This document shows, in pieces, positions 50,355 to 62,836 of a stretch of DNA of 64,000 bases (positions are counted from its first letter, which is position 1; each line of letters opens with the position of its first letter). The translations under genes were made by a program, and so were the position numbers. The notes below the pieces were generated by a model that did not search any database, was not told where the DNA came from, and saw only the letters and a list, made by a program, of their open reading frames with translations. The stretch is from Echinometra lucunter. Its lineage: Eukaryota; Echinodermata; Echinoidea; Camarodonta; Echinometridae. The stretch spans positions 3,502,340 to 3,566,339 of the forward strand of contig CM057165.1 of assembly GCA_029962745.1 (NCBI GenBank). The letters run 5' to 3'.

Positions 50355-50740
50355 CAAAGAACCAGTGCTCTGTTCACATTTTAAACTTCTTTCTGCTTCA
50401 TTTACACCCCCACCGCATTGGGGTTATCTTTGAATCAGTTTACACCTATAAAGCTATATCATTTAAATCAGATAATCTATTGATTTCATCTTTTCATATA
50501 AAGAACCATTGCACTGTTCAAATTCACATTGCTTTCTGTACTGTTGATACTTGCACACCTGGATTATCTTTAAATCAGTTTAAACCTATATGTATGAAGT
50601 TGCTTGATTAAAGTCAAACAATATACTGATTTCATCTTTTTCATAGAAAGAACTGTACTGAACTGTTCACACTCACACTGGTCTTGTCATTGATTTCACT
50701 TGCACATTGGGATTATCTTTATATCAGATTAAAAACCTAC
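50355..50740. repeat. Tandem repeat, about 145-bp unit, about 2.7 copies
   Basis: CTGTTCA anchors at 50370, 50514 and 50663. Each is followed by TTGG(G/A)TTATCTTTxxATCAG and AAACCTA, and the first two by a TGATTTCATCTTTT block. Confidence 0.8.
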
Positions 50741-50770
50741 TCTCTTTATACAGAGGAGTGTAATTAACTC

Positions 50771-50895
50771 TTAGGAGTCATATTAGGGATCACTTTCAGA
50801 TTTGAAACCACTCCAAAGCAGTGATTTGAGGGGATTTTCAGTTACACTTTTCGAGAATGGATTCCACTCTAAAGAGAGTGGTTTTTGACTCCTAG
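50771..50895. mobile_element. Foldback (MITE-like) element, copy B
   Basis: Outer arms TTAGGAGTCA (50771-50780) and TGACTCCTAG (50886-50895) are inverted repeats. The interior shares GAAACCACTCCAAAG and ATTCCACT(C)TAAAG blocks with the element at 10700-10808. Confidence 0.5.
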
Positions 50896-51536
50896 ATGAA
50901 GTAATTCCTATTCACCTTGGCCAATGAACAGTTTTATTTTTTGAGCTGCTTTTGAGATGTATTCTGATCAAGTGATGATGGCTAATGACTTGGATAAGAA
51001 TTTATCATATATTTCACTTTGACCCAGAAAGATTTCATTATGAATTAAAAATGTACTGGAATGAGAATTGATGGCCTGAAGGTTAGAAAAGTTGATTAAA
51101 AATGCCTCCTTGAATCAAAACTTAATAAATAAGAATCTGACTGAAAATTGCAATTTCTTGAGATAAATTATTCTAATGGACTTCTTGTCATATCAGTGGC
51201 AGCGATATCTCATTAACCACTCATAAAAACTCATCAAAATTATGACTGAAAGAGCTAGATTTCATTAAATACCAGTTAAATTAGCCAGTTGATCAGTTTA
51301 AGCTTTTAAACCGTAATATCAATTCATCTTGATCTGCCTACATTGACGTGAAATTAAAAATCAATCATAACCAGAGGGAAAGAGTGGCACGTCTTTCTTT
51401 CTGCTCCTGTCGTTTGCAAGGGAGCTGACCAGGAACTATTTGCTTTCTTCTGTTTCGACAAATTGTATTTTCACTGCGATGTATACAAATCTGTATTTTT
51501 GCTGCGATGGTTGCTCTGACTTTCTTTCGTCAAAGT

Positions 51537-51655
51537 TATAGGGTTAGGATTAGGGTTACAATATGGTTTTATGATAAAGTTAGGGTAAGGGTTCAGATTC
51601 AGGTTCTATATTCAGTGAGGGTTAGGGTAATGTTTTGTCTGGATTAGGGGTTAAG
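51537..51655 (+). repeat. Degenerate GGGTTA (telomere-like) tract
   Basis: Imperfect GGGTTA/GGATTA units over about 120 bp. It is followed by a GC-richer segment (about 51655-51920) of unknown origin. Confidence 0.75.
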
Positions 51656-52999
51656 TCAGGAACTGGGATACAGTGTTGTAAACTGATGCAGTGCAACTGG
51701 CCCCAGAGCTTGCGTATATTCTACCCATTGCGCTGCTCCGCGGGTCGGAACGCCCTCAGTGTGAACGAGGACCCAGGATCTTCCTCGAAGGGGGAACAAC
51801 AAATTAGGCTTGAAAATCAGAATGATAGAAATAGGGATATGAGGATACGTGATTGATGGTCCTTGGGGAACCGCGGGTATATCAATGGAGAACCTTCCCG
51901 GCACATTAACAAACATTAAGGATATATGAAGATGAATGGAGAATCTATGGCTTCTTTATTGTGTTTGTGTCTGTTAATTGTTTGAATCCTACTGACTGGT
52001 GCTGTATATCCTCTCTACACATGCAGATGCCATCTGAGTTTCATGAATAGGGACATGGGATCAGTATTCTAGGGTGGTGTTTTTTTTGTTGTTGTTGTTG
52101 ACAAACAAAGACATCATTATGTTAATTTCAGTTGTTTTTGTTCATTGCACCAAAGATACATTTTACATGTAGATAAATTGCTGTATGTACACAGAAAATA
52201 CAAAGATATTTTAAAAATATTACAGATTTTCCTCTAAAACCAGAAATTATCCACCAATTCACGAACATCTGGTGTTGCTGCAACAATCTTTTTCCAATTT
52301 CACAAAATTTATGCTGTGTTGCAAGTACTGCACAATTTGAAAGTTTTAGTAATATGTATTACTTGCAAAATTCACAAAAGTGTCTGGTTTTACTGTAATT
52401 GAGTGTGGAGGAAACCTTAAACATCATCCAAAGTGTAACTGTAGAACATCACCTATGCCCTTCTTACACTGAAAGCCAGAAGGACGTTAACTCTCAGTTA
52501 GCAGACCCTTTGGCTTTAAGCAGATGATCTAAGGATGTATTGAGGGGATTTTCGATACCAGTAGATTGCTTGAATTCTATTAAAAAGGGTTGCTAGTAGA
52601 TTTGTTATTTTACTTCTTTTTTTTTTGCTTGTAGTTACAGACTTTGAGGAAGGGATGCATTCCAGCTGTCATTCTGCTATCATAAAAAAATTTGAAGGCA
52701 GTTTGTGTCATACTTATTCTTAACCGTCACAATATGTTGATTAATTCTTTATAAATTGCAATTCTAGTTTATGATTAGATTTGAATCAGTGGCTTAAGAA
52801 TTTATTTCCTCTGCAAATCCTATGATCACTTTTGCCCCAAGCAAAATCAGGCTGTCCAAGAACTTCTTGCAATAACTCAGAATATTTTTTTTTATATGAC
52901 AGTCTGCATGACAAGTATTGCCCTGCTTTGTGATATGTTAAAAAATGTCAGCTGTATAGAGGGAAATGTATCCTTGTGTTTCTCAAAATATCTTCAACA

Positions 53000-53340
53000 T
53001 GAACAACAGGTTGCAGTTTGAGACGTGGCGCCTCGGTTACATTCAGTCCTGAAAATCGTAATTACGCCTTTTATTTTCTGGTAATAAAATCCTGGCGTCC
53101 AGAATTACCAGCGATCAATTTCAGCCTGCAAATTCTCCAGTCCCTTTCCTTGTTTTGCTATGTTTTTCCCCCCAACGGCTACAGAAATCAGAGAACATTT
53201 CTGTTTGCGACGCGATTCAAACATTTTTCCCCTGCCAAAGTTTGTCTTGGTGAATATTTTTCAGGTGATGAGGGTGTATGTAGCCATCCCACTCCTGACA
53301 CCCAATTGTTGAAATTTGGAGTTATTTTGAAACAATCTAT
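53000..53340. promoter_or_regulatory. Candidate regulatory island with homeodomain-type sites
   Basis: Complex sequence containing CGTAATTACG near 53057 (palindromic TAATTA core), CTTTTATTTTC and GTAATAAAATC (Cdx/posterior-Hox-like) within 40 bp, and a short CTGGTAAT/ATTACCAG inverted pair. A 114-codon open frame overlaps without recognisable similarity. Confidence 0.38.
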
Positions 53341-54419
53341 TTGGGGAATAAATCCAAGTTAGATTTTTCTTGGTAATTGATTGTCATTGTGTATTCAGGG
53401 AAGAGGCTACTCTTAAATATGCTTTCAAACTGTTTTCTACATGCAGCCATGAAAGCATTACCTTACTGTAAAACGGCTTATGACTTCTCTCTGTGTATGT
53501 ATTTCACGAGTAGTTGTGCATGTCATTGAATGGGTTTCTTATGTGCCTTCAGTGTCGGCCTTTTTAGAAGGGTAGGCTGATACAGTGGATATCAAGGATA
53601 TGTTATTATGTTTTGCACAAAGGCCTCCGTGCTTTTGATGTGGTGTACGTTTCCTGGGAAAGGTATTAGCTGTTTTCTTCTGAAAGAAGCGAATCATCCT
53701 ATTGAAGGCCTATTGAAAGCATCAAACTTGGTTGAATGCTTTTTGTGCCGTTGATAAAAAGAGGTTGCTATTTTAGCGATTATTACAAGAAATTGTGTTC
53801 TATTTTCATGGTAACTCTGAGGAATCGTGATGCTTTGAAGAGATGAGAATGGTAGAAAACTTTTGTGGTAAAAAGAAATCTTGAAATTTGTGCACAATGG
53901 TGGATAATCTTAACACTTTATGGTTAAATTAACAAGTGAGTTGGAGTTAAAAATCTGGTTTTCCCCTTGAAGCTGTGAGTACTTGAATCTGTCAGGAAGC
54001 ATATTGTGTAAATGAGTAGTGAGAAAAACAAGCTAATAAAAGTATACTTTTTATTATCTGAGAAAATTTGCCAACAGATGCGTAATGTTCTGCAAATGTA
54101 TCCCCAATGCGTGCACTACCAGGGGTTTGCACTTTTTTAAAACTGAATGATAAAATGTTCATTAGTACTCAAAACATACTGTGAATAATTCATTGTGTGA
54201 AATGTAGGTTTAAAATGCATACTTTTGTTCCGTACTTGAGATTTGTTTGAGCTTGGTTTGTAAGAATTCGAAATGAAAACCATAAGGAAAAGACTAAACT
54301 TGGCTAGTATTTCGTTATAGTAGTAGAAATAAATGCCTGGAATTGAATGAGGAGAATTGTAAGTTTAGATAAGCAGATTGTTCCTTCCCATTGTCATGAA
54401 TACATATGAAGTGTCTAGA

Positions 54420-54900
54420 ATTGCCTCTTGGTGTGTCGCAGCCATGAGAATGTAAATTATATCGGCGATTTGACCGTTTTGTCAATATTATCACAGTATT
54501 TTCCGGTGGATTTTCAGAAACAAGTTGTCTCGAATGTCCCCGTGGGGTTTTTCCTCCCTGTATCGATCGGGGGGAATCGCCACACCAGGAGCAGGCGAGC
54601 GAACCCTAACTCGATTACCAACGGTTACACGGATTTAGTCTCTCGCCGCACATGGTGGCTTTTTTCCCCCTTTTCCACTGGGGGAGCTTTGGCTGGTGTT
54701 TGGAGTGGTTTCACGGTGTGAGCTTGTCTGGTGGCATGGTTGTTTGATGTTCGGTGCGACGCAAAGCCACCGCGGCGTGAAAAGAAATGGACGCATTTGG
54801 GCTCTAGCCGAGCATGAATTATGCTCACTTATTGCAATTGTGATATTCTGTTGCCTTTGTCAAATCCATGGCAAAGAAGTCTGACAATTTTGACACGTAA
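54420..54900. promoter_or_regulatory. Candidate regulatory island, CpG-rich
   Basis: About 480 bp with many CpGs, such as around 54560-54600 and 54750-54780. Its opposing open frames (97 and 67 codons) share no similarity with known proteins. Confidence 0.38.
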
Positions 54901-55609
54901 TGAAATTGCCTTTCTCCTTCCTCTCTTCATATGGGTCTTTGAAAAGCACATGAATATAAATAGCTTGTTTGGCTGACAGAAGCAATAAAACATTAGCTAT
55001 GAGGAAGAGGAGCAATTTTAATAACAGAGCTGTTTAACCGGGACTTACTTTCGGTTCTCTTCTAATTCTGCATCTGGACAACTTCGTGTGGGATAGAGCT
55101 GAATATTTGTTATTCAAAACAGCAAATTTGGCGAAGCAGAAAAGTTGAATAGTTCACTTTTTATGTATTTCTGCACTTGGGCTGACGCAAGGCATTCAAT
55201 TAATCCATTTGCTCGTGACTAAACAAGCAAACCTTATTTTTAACAAAGAGGAGAAATGTCTGATTTCATACTTGTATTAGCCTTAAAAATCTCCCTGCAT
55301 TGTGATGAAAATTTTCATTTTTTACACAAATTAATTTGATTGGCATGCCTGTGTTTTTGATGAAAGTTCTGAGACACACTTATTCAGAAATAAATATTGC
55401 ATACTCATTGAAACTATTTGTGTATTTTGGTATGTATGCCTAATTGAACTTTTTTTTTCTATTTTAGTGATGTAAAAAAAAAATGCTGTAGTGATTTCAG
55501 ACAGCAACCTTTTGATACTCTTCAAAATTGCATCAAATCAGAGAATTTCTCAGCCAAGCTCAGTTTTATTTTTGGCAATAGAATATAAGTAGGTGAATGA
55601 CCAAGCATG

Positions 55610-56120
55610 TATACATGACAGCTACGAGGAGGAAATATTCTGTGTTGACTCCGCTTAAGTCTGCTGTCATTTCTGGCGAAAGATGCAAGAAGGCTTGTTT
55701 CTGTGTCATTGCCTTCAGGGCCAAGCAAAGGCATTTTCCTCGCTAAATTGTCACAATTTAGACGGGAGATGTTGCTTCCGATTTTCAGAAAGGCCCAAGT
55801 ATTCATCCTAACAGGCAGTGTATGTTTTTCCACAATAGCGCATATTTAGGAGCTCTGCACTGGCTCAAGACATAACGCAGCATTCTCAGGCATGCGATTA
55901 AGCCGGCACGCACAACTATCTCGTCCATCCTTCAATAACTTTAACATAATTTGGGCTAAAACAGAGCTCTTTTTTGCGGCTGTCAGTTTTGTTATTATCA
56001 ATTACCCCCACGCTTATCTCATCATTTATTTGCGGCCAATCCGGGCGCTTGCATGCTAATTCCTCATCAATTCCATTACCCAGGGCATACTGAATAAGAA
56101 GAAGGAGCCCCCAAACCATC
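55610..56120. promoter_or_regulatory. Candidate regulatory island with a POU octamer
   Basis: Complex sequence ending at a GA-rich array. It contains the octamer ATGCTAAT at 56053-56060, GGCCAATCC (CCAAT box) near 56034, GGCTGTCAG near 55978 (MEIS/PREP-type) and GCTTATCTC near 56011 (GATA-type) within about 85 bp. Confidence 0.42.
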
Positions 56121-56180
56121 GCTAAATTTCATCAGAAAACACACAAAAAAAGGAGAAGACACAAAAAATGGTGTATAGCA

Positions 56181-56286
56181 TAGAGAAAGGGAGGGGGAGT
56201 GAGAGAGAAAGAGAAATAGATAGAAGAGAGAGAGAAAGAGATAGAAGAGAGAGAGAAAGAGAAAGAAGAGAGGGAGAGAAGATAGA
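56181..56286. repeat. GA-rich array with about 24-bp substructure
   Basis: GAGA units with a recurrent AGATAGAAGAGAGAGAGAAAG block. Confidence 0.88.
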
Positions 56287-56606
56287 CAATTGCATAGATT
56301 GATAAAGACTATAATGAGATCGAAGGTTTATGGCAAGGAGGAAAGAGAAGGAACAGATCATTCCAGTTTTAACAAATTAATGTCTGCTCTTATTTCTTCT
56401 TCTTTCCCTCTATCTCTTGTCCGTTCTTCTCTCATCCTGCGCTATTCACTACTGTAAATGTTTATAAATTGTTGTCATCGCTTCCATGCCAGAAATTGTG
56501 TATACAGAGCTGTAAAGCTGGTACACCCTCCTCCTCCTCCCTCCTTGGTGAGATGTTGGTCTTCTCCTGTCATACTCGGCCAAATCAAATCATTCCCATC
56601 CTGTTA

Positions 56607-56860
56607 TGAAAGACAGAGAGACAGAGAGAAATAGAACAAGACTGAAAGAGAAAGAGAGAGAGAGAGAGAATGAGAGAAATGAAATTATTTGAGATGGAGA
56701 GGTGGAATAAGACAGAAAATAAGAGAACAAGAAAAAATGAGACAGAAAAAGAATTAGACATAAGAAGACAGAGAGAGAACATTGGACATGTTAGAGATGA
56801 AATTACATGTAAGAGAGAGAGAGAGAACGAGAGGGAGAGAGAGAGAGAGAGAGAGAGGGA
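56607..56860. repeat. GA-rich low-complexity tract
   Basis: Interrupted (GA)n and GAAA-type purine sequence over about 250 bp. The Glu/Arg-rich open frame here is a repeat artefact. Confidence 0.88.
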
Positions 56861-57607
56861 TGGAATGAGATGGACTGAAGGAAAAGGATTGGAAGGAATT
56901 CTAAATCTTTTGTTTACAAATTTACATTTTACCATTCAAGACCCAGGGTTGCTCGAGTTCAAATTTCATACCCGGTTATATTAAGAATAGATCAGTGTGC
57001 TTGTTCTAGTCACAGTGATATAGGAGTTGATGTGACAATGATACGAAGAGACAGAAGAGAAATCTTAACATTTATGCATCCTGTAATTTCAACATTTTAT
57101 TGTCTATGAATGTCTTGTTCAATGTGGTTATTTGGCTACTAGTTTATTAAATATCTAATCAAAATATATGGTATCACAATTCTGCTTGTAAGTGCTTAGA
57201 AAGTATTTCTAATGCAAATGAAATCAAATTCAGCATTTCATCTGAATAAAGATTCTTGAAAGACCTTCTTCTGTTAACTTGTTAATAGAATGATTTACAG
57301 ATATGTCTTGTTATCTTTTACTTCAACAGAATTTAGCAGTCATTGAATTCTAATCATCTGTTTTTCTTTTCTCTTTCCCAACATATTCACAAACTATCAT
57401 CTTGTGATGTCTTCTAATCAGGTGAGTAATTTAATGGAAAAAAAAGAAAGTAAAATAGGGTTAAAACATGCTGAAAGAGAAATCTAGTTATTTCTCTGCA
57501 TTTATCATTGATGTGTTTTTGTTTGAAATTCTCAGGGGCCTTTTCTTTTGGTAATTGGTATTATTAATATTTTAAATTTTCATCATACATAGGTTGTCAT
57601 TATGGTT

Positions 57608-57699
57608 TTGTTGTTGTTGATGATGATGATGATGATGATAAGTTGATGGCATTTTTGTTGGTGATGATGATGATGTTGTTGATGATGATGATGTTGATT
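57608..57699. repeat. (GAT)n/(GTT)n array
   Basis: Imperfect GAT and GTT units over about 90 bp. Confidence 0.92.
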
Positions 57700-57959
57700 T
57701 TAGTAATGAGAATATGAAATTGATATTGATTCAGATGATAATATCTCAAAAGATAAAGATATTGATTATACTATACATGGAGAAAGTAATGAATGATGAC
57801 ATAAATTTGGTCGTACTGCCCATATTCAGTTTATGGATTATCCAGCTTTCATGATTTGCTGTATGAAAACCCCAAATATAGGGTTTAAGAGTGTCAAAAC
57901 TTTACTCAATTGCTATAAAATTATTTGAGAATATTGCATGATATTCTTACATATAGATG

Positions 57960-58390
57960 CCGGTTCCAAAGAAGGCTATTACAACTTACATGGTTGAAGT
58001 AAAATAAAAAGGGGGGAAAAATGGAGAGATGACAGTGATATGGGGTAAAACACAGGATATCAACGTTTTTGATGCAGATGCACTCACTTGCGGAATTATG
58101 CCCTCATCCCAAGTAAATTTTTGCCCCAGATTTTTAGTCCGGATCGGGCATATCTCAGGGAGGAAAAGACGGACAGAGATGAGCAAAGTATGACGAGCAG
58201 AAATATCAATGTGTCTTCATTTTTCCTCCGTATGTTATCTGTGTTTGTTACGTGTTTGTGAATATTTGTTCCTCATCTGTCAAGTGTCGTAAAGCAAGCC
58301 GGATGAAAAGTGAGGGGGGCCCCCTGGAAATCTTTTCCGATGGCCGCATATTTTATCCGTTTTGTTGGTCCTGTTCTGTCGAGGGATATT
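57960..58390. promoter_or_regulatory. Candidate regulatory island
   Basis: Complex CpG-bearing stretch (best between 58080 and 58380) next to the minisatellite. Composition only. Confidence 0.28.
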
Positions 58391-58472
58391 TCTGGGTATG
58401 ACTGTCATGACATAGAGCAGACCTCGAAGGGGAGGAGGAAGAAGCAGAAAGGGAGTGACAAATAGAGAGAAA

Positions 58473-59260
58473 GATAGATAGATATAAATTCATTTATTTC
58501 AATATTCTGACAGCTCAGTCCAACAAAGCTACAAAGAAAAAGAAAGAGGAAAATAAAGTAGAGAGAGAGAGAGAGAGAAAGAATAGAATAGAATTACAGT
58601 ATGAGAAACTTATGTAGAGGAGAGGTAGAATAGAGAGTGAAGGATATAGAAAAAAGATGGATAAATATAAATTCATGAATAGAAAAATTCTGACAGCTAA
58701 ATCTGATAGAGCTGCAAAGAAGGAAAAAGAAGATAGAAAAATAGTAAGAGAGAGGAAGAGTGAAATTACAATCATGACAAAGTTAAGAATGTAAAGAAGA
58801 GGACGGGGTAGACTGGACAGTGAAGGATGTAGAAAAAGATGGATAAATATAAATTCATGAATAGAAAAATTCTGACAGCTAAATCTGATAGAGCTGCAAA
58901 GAAGGAAAAAAAAGAAGATACATAGAAACATAGTAAATGAGAGAGGAAGAGTGAAATTACAGTCAAAACAGGGATCAGAATGTAAAAGAAAAGTGGTGTA
59001 AAAAGAGAGTGAAAGATAGAGAGAAAGATGGATAAATATAAATTCATGTATTGAGGTGTACTGACAACCAAATCAGATAGATCTTCAAGGAAGGGGAAAA
59101 TAAGATATTGAGAGAGGTAAAAAAAGAGAATGAAAAAGGGAATGAAATTTCTGTCACGATAGAGATTGGAGTGTAAAGGAAATGCCAGGAGGAAGAGAAA
59201 GAAAAGGATAAATGCATAAATATATATTTCATGTGTGTAAGGATTCTGACATCTATTGTA
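58473..59260. repeat. Minisatellite, about 183-bp unit, about 4.3 copies
   Basis: Unit starts (GAT.GATAAATATAAATTCAT) at about 58473, 58656, 58838, 59027 and a partial at about 59204. Unit lengths are roughly 183, 182, 189 and 177. Each carries TTCTGACAGCTAAATCTGAT or a variant and a purine-rich tail. Copies 2 and 3 are the most alike. The Phe/Leu/Ser-rich minus-strand frames are repeat artefacts, since unit lengths are not all multiples of three. Confidence 0.93.
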
Positions 59261-59559
59261 TTGACCATATATCAATTATATCCAGGCTTTGTACACTTCA
59301 TTTGGTTGCGATAGGCTTTTGAAATTGTTTTTTATCGATTAATTTCATATGAAAGTCTTAGAAATCATGTTGAATTCATTTTCTTAGATAAAACAAATCT
59401 TAATCATTTTGAAGTATAAAATTATAATATTTTCAGTTTATCTTGTGTCTATTTTTCTCTTTGTTTCTCTCTGTCTTTCTGTGTTCCTGTCTACCCCTCT
59501 TGCTTTCTTCCTATCTCACATTGCCCCCTCCTTCCCCTTGCTCCCGAACCCTCTCACAA

Positions 59560-59930
59560 GAAAACGATAATAAACACAAGCTCAAGCCCGGGTCTGGGAG
59601 TTTACATTCGTTCGTTAGATGATGAACCTGTGTTGATTGTTGTGGTATTAAGTTACTAGAGAAATGGGGTTAGGGGGAGAGAACGATTCGCGCCTGAAAA
59701 CACTCTCCGGGATTTCTAAAGCTAAACAATCAGCATTGGCAATAATCAGCTGCACTTTTCATTTGCGATTTCTTCGTACAGCTTCGGCCTTCGATGGACC
59801 GTTTTAGGGATGAGGCGATACGAAAACGGGCAATTAATCTGAAATGGGAGGACTTCTGTTCCTGCATAATGTAATAGAATGCTTTTTGTGAGTTTTGTAG
59901 TTGATCGTAATAGTTCGTAGACATTGAAAT
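59560..59930. promoter_or_regulatory. Candidate regulatory island
   Basis: Complex CpG-bearing sequence (for example about 59680-59840) between AT-rich flanks. Contains GGGCAATTAATCTG near 59829. Confidence 0.35.
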
Positions 59931-60760
59931 GGACATGTTAGCTCATACATTTGAAATTTGTTAACAGGAGGTGATGAAGATACATCAGTGATATATGTTC
60001 GAAACAATTATTAGTTTTTAAAAAATGAGAAAAGTAGAAGACCGAGAGCCAAGGGAAGTACATTTTAGATGATATCAGTAATTTATGCTTCCACTATTGA
60101 GATGGAAAATTCCCTCAAAAACTCTTTTGATACATTGCACCTGACTTATCACTCTACTGCTCTTGTAAGTATTAGTTTAATGTGTAAAAATTATTTGATG
60201 ATATTATTGATCGGAAGGGATTTGAAAAGCTGTTGTTTTTCTACATATTTGAAGTAAACATGTTTTTTGCAGAAAGTGAAAAAGTGGAGCCAGTGTATGA
60301 GATATATATTTTTTTAGACAGTTTGATAGCTGTGTCCAAATTATTAATTCAGTGTATCGATGTTTCTAGAGGAAGAAATTGCTGAGATAAACCATAAAAG
60401 GAAAGTTGTATTTGTTAGCATTTCGAGCAGACAAGCTATTCATAAAATCAAGTCAAGATCAGAAATTGTCAAAAAGCTATCTTACAAATATGACACCGAG
60501 TGGAGATGCCTTTTGGAAATGGCAGAGGAAATTTTGCTATTCATAATGATTAAATTCTATGAAAAGAGAATACTAAAAGTGAAATGGAGAAAGGGAGAAT
60601 CGGATAAGAAGAAAGACATCATTGAGTTGAGTTTTTGAATCTAATTTGTTCAAGTCGTAGCTATCCAAACACTTGAGCCTATCCGTTGCCGAGCCTGGCG
60701 CCGGCCGGGCTATACAAGTATCCTCCCGTATATTATCATCAATCGATTGCTACTTTTCAT

Positions 60761-60820
60761 CCCTCTCTCTCTCCCTCTCTCCCTCTCTCTTCTTCACCTC
60801 TCTCCTCTATCTCTCTCTCA
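60761..60820. repeat. CT-rich tract
   Basis: (CT)n with CCC interruptions, within a larger pyrimidine-rich stretch. Confidence 0.88.
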
Positions 60821-61559
60821 CCCTGTGTCCGCGGTGCGTGCTTGCTGAAACGCTATCGTTCCTTCTCATCATGGAAATTGTCATAACTTTGACGTCGAGT
60901 TTTCTCAAGTTATTCTTGTATTGAGATTTGCATTAATCAGTTATGTATACCCACACTCGCTCTGTGTCTACATGCGTCTTTTAGTGGCAGGCAGATTTGC
61001 TCTTTGGCGAGACATGGTCCGACTTAATTTTGAGATTGCTTATCGTGACAGTTTTATTTCTTTGATAGTTCTATTCTTTAACTTGACAACCTTCACTTTC
61101 TTTCTTTGTTTTTCTCCCTCTTCTCTTCCACCAGTCTCCTTTTTCTGCTTTTCTCCAAAAATCTCCCTTCATTATCTTCTTTCCCTCACTCTTTTCTTTT
61201 CATTTTAATATTATACTTTTAATCTTATTCTTTTAAGCCTTAATTATGTTAAAAGGAATTCATTCTGTCAAAGGCATCGTTGTCAAAAACATGCAGATTT
61301 GTAATGCACATACAAGTTCATCCAATATACATATAAACTGCAAACTTACCAAGCTTTTAGAATTTATTGCTGTTACATGGCACTTTTGATTTTGATTTTG
61401 TCATCAATGAGAATTATTAAAAATGAACTTTAATCATGTTTTTCTATTCTTAAAATTTCTCCCCATTTGAAGCAATTTCAAAAATCAATTTCCAACATGA
61501 GAAATACACTCTTGGTGTGAAATGTATAAAAAATATAATGCAAAATATACTTTGTATTC

Positions 61560-62130
61560 TGTTCACAGGTGCATCGAGTAGTACTTTTCATATGAAAGCA
61601 TGGCTAGAATAAACTTTCCACGCTGTTGGTGATAATGATGCTCGGCCATTTTAGAAATTCATCTTGGAACAAACCAAATTATTTTGACCTACATTGTAGC
61701 TTTGTTCTGGCAAAGTAGCGCTGAAATGCTGTGTCTTTGTAATGCTAAAATTCTATGGCAAGCTTGTTAAAGCAGGAATAAAGGCTCCGTGTGTGCCCAG
61801 ATAATGAGATGTCATCAGCGTTGTGACGAACACAAAACGCAAAAAGGGCCCCATTTCTATCTTCACACCATAAATGAGAATTTTACAATTTAAGCTGTCA
61901 AATTGCATCCAGTGCGGCCATCTATCATCTATCGCTTACTAATCTCCTGGTTTTCTAACCAAAGCCAATGAAAGGCCACCCGTTTTTATTCCATTTAACG
62001 TCCTTTTCCTCGTTGCAGAAAATGACTGCCAATTAGAAGGGCTTTTGTTCCCCCACTTTCATGGTACGGTTACCGTGAACAGAAGAGGTGGGTGAACGAC
62101 TGATCAAATGGACCCCTTAAACTTTACCGC
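61560..62130. promoter_or_regulatory. Candidate regulatory island, about 570 bp, the longest
   Basis: The longest block free of simple repeats in the intron. It contains AAGCTGTCAAATTG near 61891 (MEIS/PREP-type), AGATAATGAG near 61800 and TACGGTTACCGTG near 62063. A TTTTCCTCGTTGCAG stretch ending at 62019 looks like a splice acceptor, but the sequence after it (ATGACTGCCAATTAG) stops at once and does not match the next Pbx exon. Confidence 0.42.
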
Positions 62131-62836
62131 CTCTGATAGTATTGAATACACTTGGTTTGCACTCTCAGAAATAGCAGAAGCATTTTATTTTCTCTCATGA
62201 ATGTGAACTGTTACATTGGAATCATATGCAGTTATAAAAGCTTTGTTGATCTTAGGCTCCATGCAGGTGAAAAATATAGAAGTTTTGCTGTGTTTGATCA
62301 TCAGTGCCATCAGTCCCCTTTCTACCCTTTTTTTCAGGTGGGGGAGAAAGGGGAATGGGTATGTAAGGGTCTAGATATATAGATGTAAATAATCATTTTT
62401 CAGATATTGCCCTATCTCTTTTCAAGTTTATGGCTAGGTTATATGGTTTCTAGATGCAAGGATCGATTGAGAATTTTTTTCTGAACGTGCATGTACAAAA
62501 ATCTTGTAAATGTAGGTGGAGTGTAATAGAATCTTCATGAATATAATAGCATTTGATGAGGATGAAATGCAGAATATTTTACAAAAGAAATTCTCTGTGA
62601 TTAGTTTAATGGTTAGATGATCATCATTTGGATCTGAAGGGTAATACAGGCTAGAATTAAATCTCAAAATACCCTGAAAATTTGAGATTGAGTTGTAATT
62701 TTTGTTAATTTGTAACCTAGTGGTAATCAATACCTTTCAGTTTTTTTTACCTGAACTTGGAGAGATTTTCTTAACCTCTCTTTGTGTCCCTGTTTCTTTT
62801 TCGTCTCTCTACTTCTACGCAACTGTCTGTCTTTGA

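Noticed and set aside
53091..53125. 8-bp inverted repeat CTGGTAAT/ATTACCAG
   Set aside because: Within chance expectation for this arm length.
58787..58799. 13-base match to the animal miR-1 sequence (GAATGTAAAGAAG)
   Set aside because: It lies in the purine-rich tail of a minisatellite unit with no hairpin and no complementary arm.
58515..59275. Minus-strand open frames of 138 and 167 codons with repeated peptides
   Set aside because: They read through the 183-bp minisatellite; unit lengths of 182 and 183-189 do not preserve frame, and the product is low-complexity Phe/Leu/Ser.
60360..60638. 92-codon Lys/Glu-rich open frame
   Set aside because: No start context, domain or homology; AT-rich intron frame of expected length.
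62005..62034. Acceptor-like sequence TTTTCCTCGTTGCAG
   Set aside because: The following frame stops after a few codons and does not match the next Pbx exon.
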